Assembly: GCA_910587935.1 (NCBI GenBank)
Contig: CAJUNP010000003.1
Location: 1-64,000, forward strand
Length of the DNA: 64,000 nucleotides
Source of the DNA: an uncultured Lachnospiraceae bacterium
Lineage (GTDB): Bacteria; Bacillota; Clostridia; Lachnospirales; Lachnospiraceae
Direction: 5' to 3'
Part shown: in pieces, positions 47,428 through 55,337 of the stretch
Layout of the letters: each line of letters begins with the position of its first letter
Position numbering within the stretch: the stretch's first letter is position 1
The notes under the pieces: model-generated
What the model saw: the letters and a program-made list of their open reading frames with translations, nothing else
Databases searched by the model: none
Told to the model about the DNA's origin: nothing
Made by a program: the position numbers and the translations under genes

Positions 47428-47460
47428 ATACATTATATGCTATTCTTTCTAAGAAATCAA
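47428..47460 (-). promoter_or_regulatory. Promoter and operator of the BlaI-like/M56 copy 1 unit
   Basis: On the minus strand TTGATT (47460-47455), 17-base spacer, TATAAT (47437-47432), extending into GCATATAATGTAT. The 13-base ATACATTATATGC at 47428-47440 also occurs at 49247-49259, with the same promoter spacing. The TGTA/TACA content resembles BlaI-type half-sites. Confidence 0.75.
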
Positions 47461-47542
47461 GAAAATCTATAATGTAAGCATTATATGGTAAAATAGGAAT
47501 ATAAATTAAATAAGTGACTGTTGCCATATGGTATAAAAAACA

Positions 47543-47602
47543 GTAAAATGCCCTTAAAATAGACAAAATTTTAAAATTTTGTTTAATATAAGAGCATTTT
47601 AC
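47543..47602 (-). terminator. Terminator of the small secreted protein unit
   Basis: A 60-base hairpin: GTAAAATGC with GCATTTTAC at the base and a perfect 20-base palindrome ACAAAATTTT/AAAATTTTGT at the tip. On the minus strand it is followed by TGTTTTTTATA, a typical T-run. Confidence 0.75.
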
Positions 47603-47637
47603 ATAAAGATTATATTACAAAATATTTGCCAACTATT

Positions 47638-47901
47638 TTACACACATAATTCCCAATCGCCAATCCATACATTTTTTGTATAATTGTATTGACGACGATA
47701 TATATGATTACCCACTGTCTTATATACCCATTTAATATTGTCGGCGTAAGGAACTATACCGCTACCTTTAGCCAAAGCGGTTACTGAAACAGGTGATTCT
47801 GCTGGTGTTGCGGCTTCAGCAAGGCAAGGCATATTAGTGAAAAGTAATAATGATAAAGCAATAGAAAACAATAATTTTTTATTTTTGTGATTCTTTTTCA
47901 T
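47638..47901 (-). CDS. Small secreted protein linked to M56 peptidase
   Basis: An 87-residue exported protein. A Lys-rich N-terminus and hydrophobic core (about 9-25) end near LAEA-A at residue 31. The mature part is ~56 residues, with an aromatic-rich C-terminus (IKWVYKTVGNHIYRR and NVWIGDWELCV). One Cys is near the C-terminus. Its start overlaps the end of the M56 copy 2 gene by 23 bases, so the two are co-translated. It has no similarity that I can name; the ending recalls small secreted proteins of gut Clostridia, from memory only. Function unknown. Confidence 0.75.
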   Translation of the reverse strand: MKKNHKNKKLLFSIALSLLLFTNMPCLAEAATPAESPVSVTALAKGSGIVPYADNIKWVYKTVGNHIYRRQYNYTKNVWIGDWELCV

Positions 47902-49063
47902 GAGCTTCCTCCAAACTTAAATAAATTCTTATATTAGGATCGTCAACAGGAAATTTTGTTTGTTCAGAAAATATTTCCCAATCTACATAAACAGTGTATG
48001 TTCCTGATTCATCTTGCAACAGAAAACAACCTTCCTTTGAAAAATCCCATATACCTTCGCCATTTGTTTCATTGAATATTTCATCAAATCGACTGCTTGG
48101 TTCAAATATAACAAATATTGATATCAGCAAAAAGGAACACATAACCAATCCTAAGAACAACGTGGACCACATAAAGGGTTTTCGTTCACATTTAATGCTC
48201 TCAAGAAGTAATTCGCTTCGCTTTTTAAAGAAAGTTGGCTTTTTAAGTGCAAAGGAAGCACTCCATGGATTTTGCATGTTATTTTCTGCCTGTTTTGCCG
48301 CTACAGTCGAAAGGCAAAGTAGGTAATCATAAACTTCTTCTCTTGAACCGGATCGTGTTATCGTGTTATCCACGTCCATTTCCATGAGATGCCGCATAAG
48401 TTTGCGGAATAAATACACTAAAGGATTCCACCAATAGAGACAGCACATAATGTTACAAAGAATATTGTACAATAAATGTCCATGATAATAGTGAATCAAT
48501 TCATGTTTTAGTATGGGTCGCCAATTTTTTATGTCGTGATCGGCGGCCGGTATCAGAATAAAAGACTTATGGATTCCAAAAATCTGTGGAGTAGTTATAA
48601 AATTACACTCTACAACATGAAATCTTTTATTCTTCTTCATTTCCGCAGAAACCTGAGTCAGTGCTTGATCAATGTGCTCATCCTTTACGGAATCACAGTT
48701 TTCACAGAACTTATAAATTTGTACATATTTAACTGCAGAGCCAATAAGTAATACAATACTTCCGATGATACTGATTCCTAACAGAATCTGATATAAATTA
48801 AATGAATTACCGCCTATACGGATCAATTCGCTGTGAAAAAAGCGATAAACGGGCGGATAAATTTTGTAAATATAAACAGATTTCGTGAAAGGAAATTCTA
48901 TAGGGATCAAAAATCTGATTAGTGCTACGGAAGCTACGGCTAAAACGATTGAAGTACCAAAACGAGATAGCAGCCTGTTATATCGAAGCAATAAATAGAA
49001 GATCCCGGTAAGAATACAGCAGGCCACCGTCATATTTATGAGCGATGAAAATGAAAAATGCAT
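47879..49063 (-). CDS. M56-family (BlaR1/MecR1-like) membrane metallopeptidase, copy 2
   Basis: A 394-residue paralogue of the copy at 45776. The first 26 residues are the same and HELIH is at the same position (187-191). The last membrane segment and the ~65-residue outer tail (ending with SLEEAHEKESQK) are also shared. Tandem duplication is clear. The tail differs in detail, so the two may sense different signals. GGAGG lies ~14 bases before the start (minus strand). It is the first gene of a unit that ends with the small secreted protein and, unlike copy 1, has no BlaI-like gene in front. Confidence 0.9.
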   Translation of the reverse strand: MHFSFSSLINMTVACCILTGIFYLLLRYNRLLSRFGTSIVLAVASVALIRFLIPIEFPFTKSVYIYKIYPPVYRFFHSELIRIGGNSFNLYQILLGISIIGSIVLLIGSAVKYVQIYKFCENCDSVKDEHIDQALTQVSAEMKKNKRFHVVECNFITTPQIFGIHKSFILIPAADHDIKNWRPILKHELIHYYHGHLLYNILCNIMCCLYWWNPLVYLFRKLMRHLMEMDVDNTITRSGSREEVYDYLLCLSTVAAKQAENNMQNPWSASFALKKPTFFKKRSELLLESIKCERKPFMWSTLFLGLVMCSFLLISIFVIFEPSSRFDEIFNETNGEGIWDFSKEGCFLLQDESGTYTVYVDWEIFSEQTKFPVDDPNIRIYLSLEEAHEKESQK

Positions 49064-49246
49064 AATATTTTATTTCTAACCTCCTTTGTAATGCAGATTT
49101 TTTCCTGAAGCACAGCCAGCAGTTTGCCAAACTTTGCTAATGCTGTTGGGATTGCTATAATGTCTCCTTGCTACAGTGTAATTCAGCAATCTGAATGCAA
49201 AGAAGAACACCATAGTACACGGATTCAATCCCCTTTATGACTACGA
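49064..49246 (-). other. Gap between the second promoter and M56 copy 2, possibly a lost BlaI-like gene
   Basis: The sequence just downstream of the operator (GGATTGAATC on the minus strand near 49230-49221) matches the start region of the BlaI-like gene in the first unit. Here, instead of a repressor, there are ~160 bases with short frames only: one of 45 codons from ATG 49213, and an open stretch without a start that runs towards the M56 gene. I see no complete gene. Confidence 0.4.
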
Positions 49247-49279
49247 ATACATTATATGCCATATTTTGACAAAAATCAA
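49247..49279 (-). promoter_or_regulatory. Promoter and operator of the M56 copy 2/small secreted protein unit
   Basis: On the minus strand TTGATT (49279-49274), 17-base spacer, TATAAT (49256-49251), with the shared 13-base ATACATTATATGC at 49247-49259. The architecture is the same as at 47428-47460. Confidence 0.75.
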
Positions 49280-49353
49280 TATATTTTTTAATAAAGTATT
49301 AAGATATTATTTAAAATGTATAAAATATGCGATAACTGTGACCGAAAGAAACA

Positions 49354-49400
49354 TAAAAAAGAAGTACCCTTACAATTTAAAGCTAATTATAAAGGGTACT
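49354..49400 (-). terminator. Terminator of the glycyl-radical gene
   Basis: AGTACCCTT (49363-49371) and AAGGGTACT (49392-49400) form a 9-bp stem with a 20-base loop. On the minus strand it is followed by a run of six T residues (49360-49355). Confidence 0.8.
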
Positions 49401-49436
49401 CCTTTGGTTTTTAAATTTAAGAAAAGTCAGAAAAAG

Positions 49437-49682
49437 TTACATTCCTTCGTGGAAGGTACGGGAAATAACATCGGCCTGCTGTTCCGGAGTTAATTTGATA
49501 AAATTAACCGCATATCCGGATACGCGGATCGTAAGCTGAGGATAGTTCTCAGGATGCTTTTGCGCGTCCAGAAGCATATCACGATTCAAAACGTTAACAT
49601 TTAAATGGTGTCCGCCTTTTGTTGCGTATCCGTCTAATAAATTTACAAGATTCTCAACCTGTGCTGTATTTGTGTTTGCCAT
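49437..49682 (-). CDS. Stand-alone glycyl-radical domain protein (GrcA/YfiD-like)
   Basis: An 81-residue protein equal to the C-terminal glycyl-radical domain of pyruvate formate-lyase. It contains [18 protein letters not shown] and the radical loop [13 protein letters not shown] with Gly56, and it ends at EGM. The family member YfiD/GrcA of E. coli (127 residues) can replace the oxygen-cleaved radical domain of PFL. This one is shorter, lacking the N-terminal ~45 residues. AAGGAGG 9 bases upstream argues for a real translated gene and not a PFL fragment. A promoter and terminator of its own flank it. Confidence 0.85.
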   Translation of the reverse strand: MANTNTAQVENLVNLLDGYATKGGHHLNVNVLNRDMLLDAQKHPENYPQLTIRVSGYAVNFIKLTPEQQADVISRTFHEGM

Positions 49683-49724
49683 AATAATACCTCCTTAAAA
49701 TGAATGGTTACATGCGTCTATAAA

Positions 49725-49753
49725 AATATATCATAATTTTACATAAATAACAA
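49725..49753 (-). promoter_or_regulatory. Probable promoter of the glycyl-radical gene
   Basis: On the minus strand TTGTTA (49753-49748), 17-base spacer, TATATT (49730-49725). The 310-base gap 49683-49993 also holds a small AGTAA/TTACT palindrome at 49793-49805, a perfect ATTTGTATT/AATACAAAT palindrome at 49867-49890, and the spoIIIAA promoter. Confidence 0.5.
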
Positions 49754-49866
49754 TATATATTATATAAAAATAATCATTGAAAAAAAAATATTAGTAACGA
49801 TTACTATTTGTTGTAGCTTTATATTAGCACGCCGGCAGAATTTTGTCTATATGGTACATTAAAAAT

Positions 49867-49890
49867 ATTTGTATTTTTTTCAATACAAAT
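49867..49890. promoter_or_regulatory. Palindrome between the glycyl-radical gene and spoIIIAA
   Basis: ATTTGTATT and AATACAAAT form a perfect 9-bp inverted repeat with a 6-base centre. It may be an operator, or a terminator that separates the divergent units. Confidence 0.4.
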
Positions 49891-49905
49891 TTAAAGGAAA
49901 AAAGT

Positions 49906-49934
49906 GTCATAAGAAGGACAACTTTTCATATATT
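49906..49934 (+). promoter_or_regulatory. Candidate sigma-E promoter of spoIIIA
   Basis: GTCATAAG (49906-49913), 13-base spacer, CATATATT (49927-49934) resembles the mother-cell sigma-E consensus (GTCATATT and CATACANT). Its place ~60 bases before spoIIIAA is what known spoIIIA regulation predicts. Confidence 0.55.
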
Positions 49935-49993
49935 GAGATAAGAGAAAAAGAAGCTGCCGCATAGCGTATGAGGGAGGCGGAACGGAGCGGAAT

Positions 49994-50941
49994 ATGGGAA
50001 TTGAAAAAGAAAGCGTTTTACATATATTTCCGGAACATTTAAGAGAGAAGTTTAAATTGTGCGTACAATATGCATCCGTTTTACAGGAAATCCGCCTGCG
50101 CGCGGAGCTTCCGATTATTTTTGTTTTAAAAGGAAAAGAAATGTTTCTGCAAAAAGACGGAGGAATCGGGGAAGATGTAAAAAATGCTTGTACCATATCG
50201 GGACAAGAGGTAACGGATATATTAAATCACATATGTAATTATTCGATTTATGCGTTTGAGGATGAAATCCGCCAGGGATTCATTACCGTGCCGGGAGGCC
50301 ACCGGATCGGACTGGCGGGACAGGCTGTGCTGGAGAACGGAATGAAAATGCGGTATCTGAAACATGTTCACTATATGAATATCCGTATTGCCCATCAGGT
50401 CCGGGGCGTGGCGGAAGGCGTACTGCCTTTCCTATATAAAGAAGGAAGGGTATGCAATGCTTTGATTCTTTCCCCGCCCGGATGCGGCAAAACAACAATG
50501 CTTCGAGATTTAATACGGTGTATTTCCGACGGAAATTCATGGGGAAAGGGATGTGCCGTCAGCGTAATTGATGAGCGGAGTGAAATTGCGGGGAGCTTTC
50601 AGGGGATTCCGCAGAATGATGTGGGAATACGTACGGATGTTATGGATGCCTGTCCGAAGATTTTGGGAATGATGATGGCGATTCGTTCCATGGCGCCGAA
50701 AGTGCTCGCCGTAGATGAATTGGGCAATGACGAAGAATTGGAGCTTTTGAGACAGGCTATGGCCAGCGGATGCAGGATACTGGCCACACTGCATGCGGAA
50801 AATCCTGCGGATATGATGAAAAAAGAGTTTATGAAAAAAGCCGTTGAAAAACATTTTTTTCAAAGATACATTGTTTTACAAAAACGAAACGGAATTCCGG
50901 CGGTTGCCGGCATTTATGACGAAAGGATGGAAGCATGTTAA
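49994..50941 (+). CDS. spoIIIAA: Stage III sporulation protein AA
   Basis: A 315-residue AAA+/secretion-type ATPase that energises the SpoIIIA-SpoIIQ channel between mother cell and forespore. Walker A SPPGCGKTTMLRDLIR is at about 159-174 and Walker B is PKVLAVDELGND. It resembles type II/IV secretion ATPases. It overlaps spoIIIAB by 7 bases. Confidence 0.96.
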   Translation: MGIEKESVLHIFPEHLREKFKLCVQYASVLQEIRLRAELPIIFVLKGKEMFLQKDGGIGEDVKNACTISGQEVTDILNHICNYSIYAFEDEIRQGFITVPGGHRIGLAGQAVLENGMKMRYLKHVHYMNIRIAHQVRGVAEGVLPFLYKEGRVCNALILSPPGCGKTTMLRDLIRCISDGNSWGKGCAVSVIDERSEIAGSFQGIPQNDVGIRTDVMDACPKILGMMMAIRSMAPKVLAVDELGNDEELELLRQAMASGCRILATLHAENPADMMKKEFMKKAVEKHFFQRYIVLQKRNGIPAVAGIYDERMEAC

Positions 50942-51453
50942 AGGTTTTAGGCGCGCTTTTGGTAATTATGGGATGTACGGGTTTTGGAGCGGCATACAGA
51001 GAGGATATGAAACAGGTGTTATTTAACACGCGGAGCCTTTTAATGATTCTGGAACTTTTAAAAAGTGAAATTGCATATTCCAAGGCGACGCTTCCGGAGG
51101 CATGCAGAATGACTGCCGGCAGGATGGAAGAGCCGTATCGGAGCAGCCTGCTTAAAATTTACGAAATTATGAAGACTAACAGGGGACTGCCTTTTGATAA
51201 GGTATGGAGACAGGAGATGGGAAAATGTTTACAGACGGTTCTGATTGGAAAAAAGGAAAGGGAATTGTTTCAGCAGTTTTCCCATAATACAGGATTTGCA
51301 GATAACCGGATGCAGATCAAGGCCTTGGAACAATATTGTGATATGTTTGCGCAGTCTGTCAGAAAGCAGGAAGAAAATATGGAAAATAAAGCGAAGGTAG
51401 TCATGAGTATGGGATTCATAAGCGGGATATTTCTTACGATTGTACTGCTGTAA
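50935..51453 (+). CDS. spoIIIAB: Stage III sporulation protein AB
   Basis: A 172-residue membrane protein with N-terminal and C-terminal membrane segments (about 2-18 and 152-170). The internal helical region resembles the GspF-like fold proposed for AB. The start overlaps the spoIIIAA stop region. It is part of the complete AA-AH operon. Confidence 0.93.
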   Translation: MLKVLGALLVIMGCTGFGAAYREDMKQVLFNTRSLLMILELLKSEIAYSKATLPEACRMTAGRMEEPYRSSLLKIYEIMKTNRGLPFDKVWRQEMGKCLQTVLIGKKERELFQQFSHNTGFADNRMQIKALEQYCDMFAQSVRKQEENMENKAKVVMSMGFISGIFLTIVLL

Positions 51454-51462
51454 GGAGGAAGC

Positions 51463-51657
51463 ATGGGCGTTAGTCTGATATTTAAAATTGCAGCGGTGGG
51501 AATTCTTGTAACAATTTTAAGCCAGGTGCTCAAGCACAGCGGAAGGGAAGAACACGCATTCCTGATATCGCTGGCAGGACTGATTTTGGTTCTGACATGG
51601 ATCGTTCCTTATATTTACCAATTGTTTGTGACCATTCAGTCCTTATTTTCTTTATAA
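51463..51657 (+). CDS. spoIIIAC: Stage III sporulation protein AC
   Basis: A 64-residue membrane protein with two hydrophobic helices (about 4-22 and 32-62), as in other AC proteins. AAGGAGG precedes the ATG, and it lies 9 bases after spoIIIAB. Confidence 0.95.
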   Translation: MGVSLIFKIAAVGILVTILSQVLKHSGREEHAFLISLAGLILVLTWIVPYIYQLFVTIQSLFSL

Positions 51658-51694
51658 GCAGATTCGCGGGTCATTGGCATCATGGAGGGTATAT

Positions 51695-52081
51695 ATGGAA
51701 ATTGCAAAGGTAGCGTTGATCGGGATTATCGGTGTGCTTCTGGCAATACAGTTTAAAAGCCAGAAAACGGAATACAGCCTCTATATTGGCTTTGCCGTCA
51801 GCCTGATTATTTTTGCCTATGCGGTACAGATGTTACAGGTGGTTTTGCAGCAGATGGAAAGTCTGCAGCTCTTTTTGGGAGGAAGCGGGACCTATCTGGG
51901 AACATTGTTAAAAGTTGTCGGTATTACCTATCTTTGTGAATTTTCGGCAGGAGTTTGCAAGGACGCAGGATATTCGGCAATAGCCGGGCAGATCGAGGTG
52001 TTTGGCAAGCTTACCGTAATGTTTGCGGGAATGCCCATTTTGTTTGCCGTTATGGAGTATATACAGGGGTTTATGCAGTAG
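51695..52081 (+). CDS. spoIIIAD: Stage III sporulation protein AD
   Basis: A 128-residue membrane protein with about four hydrophobic segments. I chose ATG 51695 because GGAGGG lies 7 bases upstream; the frame is open from 51674 without a site. It completes the small AC-AD membrane pair before spoIIIAE. Confidence 0.93.
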   Translation: MEIAKVALIGIIGVLLAIQFKSQKTEYSLYIGFAVSLIIFAYAVQMLQVVLQQMESLQLFLGGSGTYLGTLLKVVGITYLCEFSAGVCKDAGYSAIAGQIEVFGKLTVMFAGMPILFAVMEYIQGFMQ

Positions 52082-52096
52082 GAAAGGAGATACGGT

Positions 52097-53179
52097 GTGG
52101 ATACCAGTATTTTAGAAAGCATTGATATTTCGAAGCTTTGGGATCAGTATCATATTACGGATCTGCAGGAAAAAATAGACGGGATGTTTCCTCAGTTTGG
52201 TTTTTCTTTTGAGGACATGTTCGGGAGAATTCTGACAGGAGATATTTTAGGTGCGCTAAAAGACGGTTTTTCCGGAATGCTCAGAGGCGCTGCGGATGAG
52301 GTGGGGAGCATCCGGAATATATTGCTGTATCTGCTTGTGCTGGGAATTGTATCTGCATTGTTGTCGCATTTTACGGATGTTTTTGAAAATCACCAGATAG
52401 CGGATATCAGTTTCTATCTTGTGTATCTGCTTTTGATGGCCGTTCTTTTAAAGTGCTTTCAGGAAGCGGCAAGGACTGCGGGAGGCGCGGTGGAAAACAT
52501 TGTAACGTTTATCAAAGTGTTTATTCCCACCTATTATCTGGTTGTGGGGGCGGCGGGCGGCGTCGTCACGGCCTATGCGGGTTATCAGCTGCTGTTGCTT
52601 CTGATCTACGGCGTGGAACAGGTTTTGCTGGCTGTTGTTATGCCGTTGATTTATTCCTATGTTATGCTGGCGGTGATAAACGGAATCTGGTCTGAAGAAC
52701 GGCTGAATATCCTGCTGGATTTTTTACATAAAGGGATTGGCGTACTGTTAAAGGCATCGCTTGGAGTAATTACGGGAGTCAGTGTCTTTCAAACAATGAT
52801 AACGCCTGTTATAGATTCTATAAAATCCCAGGGGCTGCAAAAAATAGTATCCGCGATTCCGGGAATCGGCGATGTGGCTGACGGAGTCGTCGAGATGATG
52901 GTAGGCTCTGCCGTATTAATTAAAAACAGCATTGGGATTATTTTTATGATTTTACTTTTGGCTGTCTGCCTTGTTCCGCTGGCCAAAATTTTTCTGATAG
53001 CCGGATGCCTGAAAATGGGGGCGGCATTTATGGGAATCGTCAGTGATAAAAGGATTGTAGGGTGCACGAATAAAGTAGGTGAGGGAAGCTTTCTTTTGTT
53101 CCGGGCGGCGGGAACCGCAATGTTCCTGTTCCTTGTTTTAATTGCCATAGCGGCGTTTACCACAAACCGGGGATTTTAA
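52097..53179 (+). CDS. spoIIIAE: Stage III sporulation protein AE
   Basis: A 360-residue multi-pass membrane protein with about seven or eight segments in its second two-thirds, probably a permease-like part of the feeding-tube channel. The start codon is GTG with AAAGGAGA upstream. Compared with the B. subtilis protein (~400 residues) it is shorter at the N-terminus and shows no cleavable signal peptide. Confidence 0.93.
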   Translation: MDTSILESIDISKLWDQYHITDLQEKIDGMFPQFGFSFEDMFGRILTGDILGALKDGFSGMLRGAADEVGSIRNILLYLLVLGIVSALLSHFTDVFENHQIADISFYLVYLLLMAVLLKCFQEAARTAGGAVENIVTFIKVFIPTYYLVVGAAGGVVTAYAGYQLLLLLIYGVEQVLLAVVMPLIYSYVMLAVINGIWSEERLNILLDFLHKGIGVLLKASLGVITGVSVFQTMITPVIDSIKSQGLQKIVSAIPGIGDVADGVVEMMVGSAVLIKNSIGIIFMILLLAVCLVPLAKIFLIAGCLKMGAAFMGIVSDKRIVGCTNKVGEGSFLLFRAAGTAMFLFLVLIAIAAFTTNRGF

Positions 53180-53190
53180 GGAGGATCAGT

Positions 53191-53775
53191 ATGGAGCTTT
53201 TGGGAACGATCAGGCAAATCGGTATTTTTATGATTTGTGCGCAGGCAGTGCTTCATTTTAAGCCTTCCGCCAAATACGAAAAATATTTAAAGCTTTTAAT
53301 AAGCGTAATGGTGTTAGTCCAGCTGTTAGTACCGCTTTTACGCTTTTTCTCAAGCGACGGGGAGGCGTTTTTTAATTGGCGGATTCAGGAAATCGGCGGG
53401 AATATGGAACAGGAAATGGCGCAGCTGCAGATAGAAAACAGCATTCGGGAAGAAACAATTTTAAAGGAAATGGAAGAAAAAGTAAAAACACAGATAGGTA
53501 AAATAGCATCGGAACATGAATTAAGCGTTTGTTATATAGGGCTTGATACGGCAGAGACACCGGCAAAGTGGACCGTTTATGTAAAAGAGCAGGCAGCGCG
53601 GTCGGATATCAGCATCCATATCGACAAGATCGGCGCGGTATCGGAAGTTTCGGCTTTAGAAAAAGGAGAAGAGGAAAACGCGGAAAAAAATAATAAATTA
53701 CAAATGTTATCAAATGAGATTGAACAGGAACTTGGTATCCGGCGGGAAGAAATAGAGGTAATATGGTATGAGTAA
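53191..53775 (+). CDS. spoIIIAF: Stage III sporulation protein AF
   Basis: A 194-residue protein with two N-terminal membrane segments (about 6-22 and 33-51). The outer part is mostly helical and acidic and ends in the ring-building-type region. AAGGAGG precedes the ATG. It overlaps spoIIIAG by 8 bases. Confidence 0.92.
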   Translation: MELLGTIRQIGIFMICAQAVLHFKPSAKYEKYLKLLISVMVLVQLLVPLLRFFSSDGEAFFNWRIQEIGGNMEQEMAQLQIENSIREETILKEMEEKVKTQIGKIASEHELSVCYIGLDTAETPAKWTVYVKEQAARSDISIHIDKIGAVSEVSALEKGEEENAEKNNKLQMLSNEIEQELGIRREEIEVIWYE

Positions 53776-54442
53776 GTGGAAAGATTGGCTGTCTGAAAAA
53801 AGGGAACAGGGCAAAAAGCTGAAAAAGGACCAATTATTAATACTTATTTTATCCGGTATACTTCTGCTTGTGATTGCTTTGCCCGTGGGAAAACCAAAAT
53901 CCGGAAACCAGGAGAGCGGACAAAAGAATTTTCTGGAAGATATTTTTTCAGGGGAAAAAGATTCCGTTTCAAAGGATGAGGACGGGCTTGTGACAGGCGT
54001 AAAAGACGAAGCGGAGGAAGCGGCGGATTTTGGGGGAGATTATACGGAAGATATGGAAAATAAACTAAAACAGATCCTTTCCAGCATGGACCAGGTAGGA
54101 AAGGCGGAAGTGCTTATTACACTGAAGACATCGGAAGAAAAAATAGTGGAAAAAGATCATCCCGTAACGAGGTCGAACACGGATGAAGCCGATTCGGAAG
54201 GAGGAAGAAGGGCGGTGAATAATTTGGATTCCGGTGAGACGACCGTTTACGAAACCGATTCCGGAAAAAGTACGCCTTATGTGATCAGAACTGCCAGTCC
54301 CCAGATAGAAGGCGTTGTGGTAGTCTGCGAGGGAGCCGGAACCGGCAGCGTCAGTCATAACATTACGGAAGCCATTCAGGCATTATTCGGAATTGAAGCT
54401 CACAAAATAAAGGTAGTTAAAATGAAAGAGACGGACCGGTAA
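53768..54442 (+). CDS. spoIIIAG: Stage III sporulation protein AG
   Basis: A 224-residue single-pass protein (membrane segment about 23-40). The extracellular ring-building motif lies at about 90-215 (YTEDMENKLKQILSSMDQVGKAEVLITLK...VVVCEGAGTGSVSHNITEAI). It forms the large ring in the intermembrane space together with AH. It is followed by a 109-base gap with a short ATG frame of nine codons at 54506 that is probably not translated. Confidence 0.94.
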   Translation: MSKWKDWLSEKREQGKKLKKDQLLILILSGILLLVIALPVGKPKSGNQESGQKNFLEDIFSGEKDSVSKDEDGLVTGVKDEAEEAADFGGDYTEDMENKLKQILSSMDQVGKAEVLITLKTSEEKIVEKDHPVTRSNTDEADSEGGRRAVNNLDSGETTVYETDSGKSTPYVIRTASPQIEGVVVVCEGAGTGSVSHNITEAIQALFGIEAHKIKVVKMKETDR

Positions 54443-54551
54443 GCGTAAAAGCCGTAAAAGAATTTAAGGGATAATTAGGTATAACGGGAAGTTTTGGAGA
54501 ATAAAATGGAAATAGTTAAAGTGAAAACAAGTTAAAGAAGGGAAAAGTGGC

Positions 54552-55289
54552 ATGAAAAGTATTTTAAAGAAAAACCAGATTATGATTACCGCGCTTGCCA
54601 TTATGATTGCGGTAGCAGGTTATTTGAATTTTGCAGGAACAAATCTGGAAAAGGAAGAATACCTGTCTACTTCAGGAGATACGATTAAAGATAACAAAGA
54701 AACTACAGGAAGCTTAGACGGGGTAGAAGTGGTGTCGGACGATGATTTGAGCTCCCTGCTGGATTTGTCGGAGGAAGATTTGCAGACGGCGGAACTTTCG
54801 GATATTGAAAGTCTGGATGCGGATGCGGATGTAATTATGGACGATTATCTGAATGTGGGGATGCAGACAGCTCTTAATGAAGAAACGCCGAAAGATGGGG
54901 AAGTGCCCGGAGAAGCGGTTTTTACCAATACAAACAGTATTGCAACCCTGTCCGAAGCAAAACTGCTGAAAGAGCAGACACGCGCAAAAAACAAGGAAGC
55001 GCTGCTGGATATTATCAACAGTTCCACCTTGTCGGATGAACAGAAACAGACCGCCGTAGACAGTATGATTCAAATGACAGGTATTGCGGAAAAAGAAACC
55101 GCTGCGGAAATTCTGCTGGAAGCAAAGGGGTTTGAGGATGTAGTAGTCAGCATCAGCGACAGCGGCGTGGATGTGGTAGTAAATGCCGTTGAGCTTACCG
55201 ACGCGCAGCGCGCACAGATTGAAGATATTGTTAAGAGAAAAACAGAAATCAGCGCGGAAAATATCATTATCAGCACAGTGGTGCAATGA
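54552..55289 (+). CDS. spoIIIAH: Stage III sporulation protein AH
   Basis: A 245-residue single-pass protein with a membrane segment at about 8-25. A long acidic linker follows, and the C-terminal ring-building (YscJ-like) domain is at about 135-240. It pairs with forespore SpoIIQ. AAGGGAAA lies before the ATG. The gap before it suggests a slightly independent expression level. It ends the operon. Confidence 0.93.
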   Translation: MKSILKKNQIMITALAIMIAVAGYLNFAGTNLEKEEYLSTSGDTIKDNKETTGSLDGVEVVSDDDLSSLLDLSEEDLQTAELSDIESLDADADVIMDDYLNVGMQTALNEETPKDGEVPGEAVFTNTNSIATLSEAKLLKEQTRAKNKEALLDIINSSTLSDEQKQTAVDSMIQMTGIAEKETAAEILLEAKGFEDVVVSISDSGVDVVVNAVELTDAQRAQIEDIVKRKTEISAENIIISTVVQ

Positions 55290-55337
55290 GGCAGTTTGTG
55301 GTATACTACGGAAAAGAGAAGACAGGAGAGATACCGG

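Noticed and set aside
49266..49493. 75-codon plus-strand frame in the AT-rich gap
   Set aside because: It runs through a promoter and a terminator hairpin and overlaps the end of the glycyl-radical gene; no ribosome binding site.
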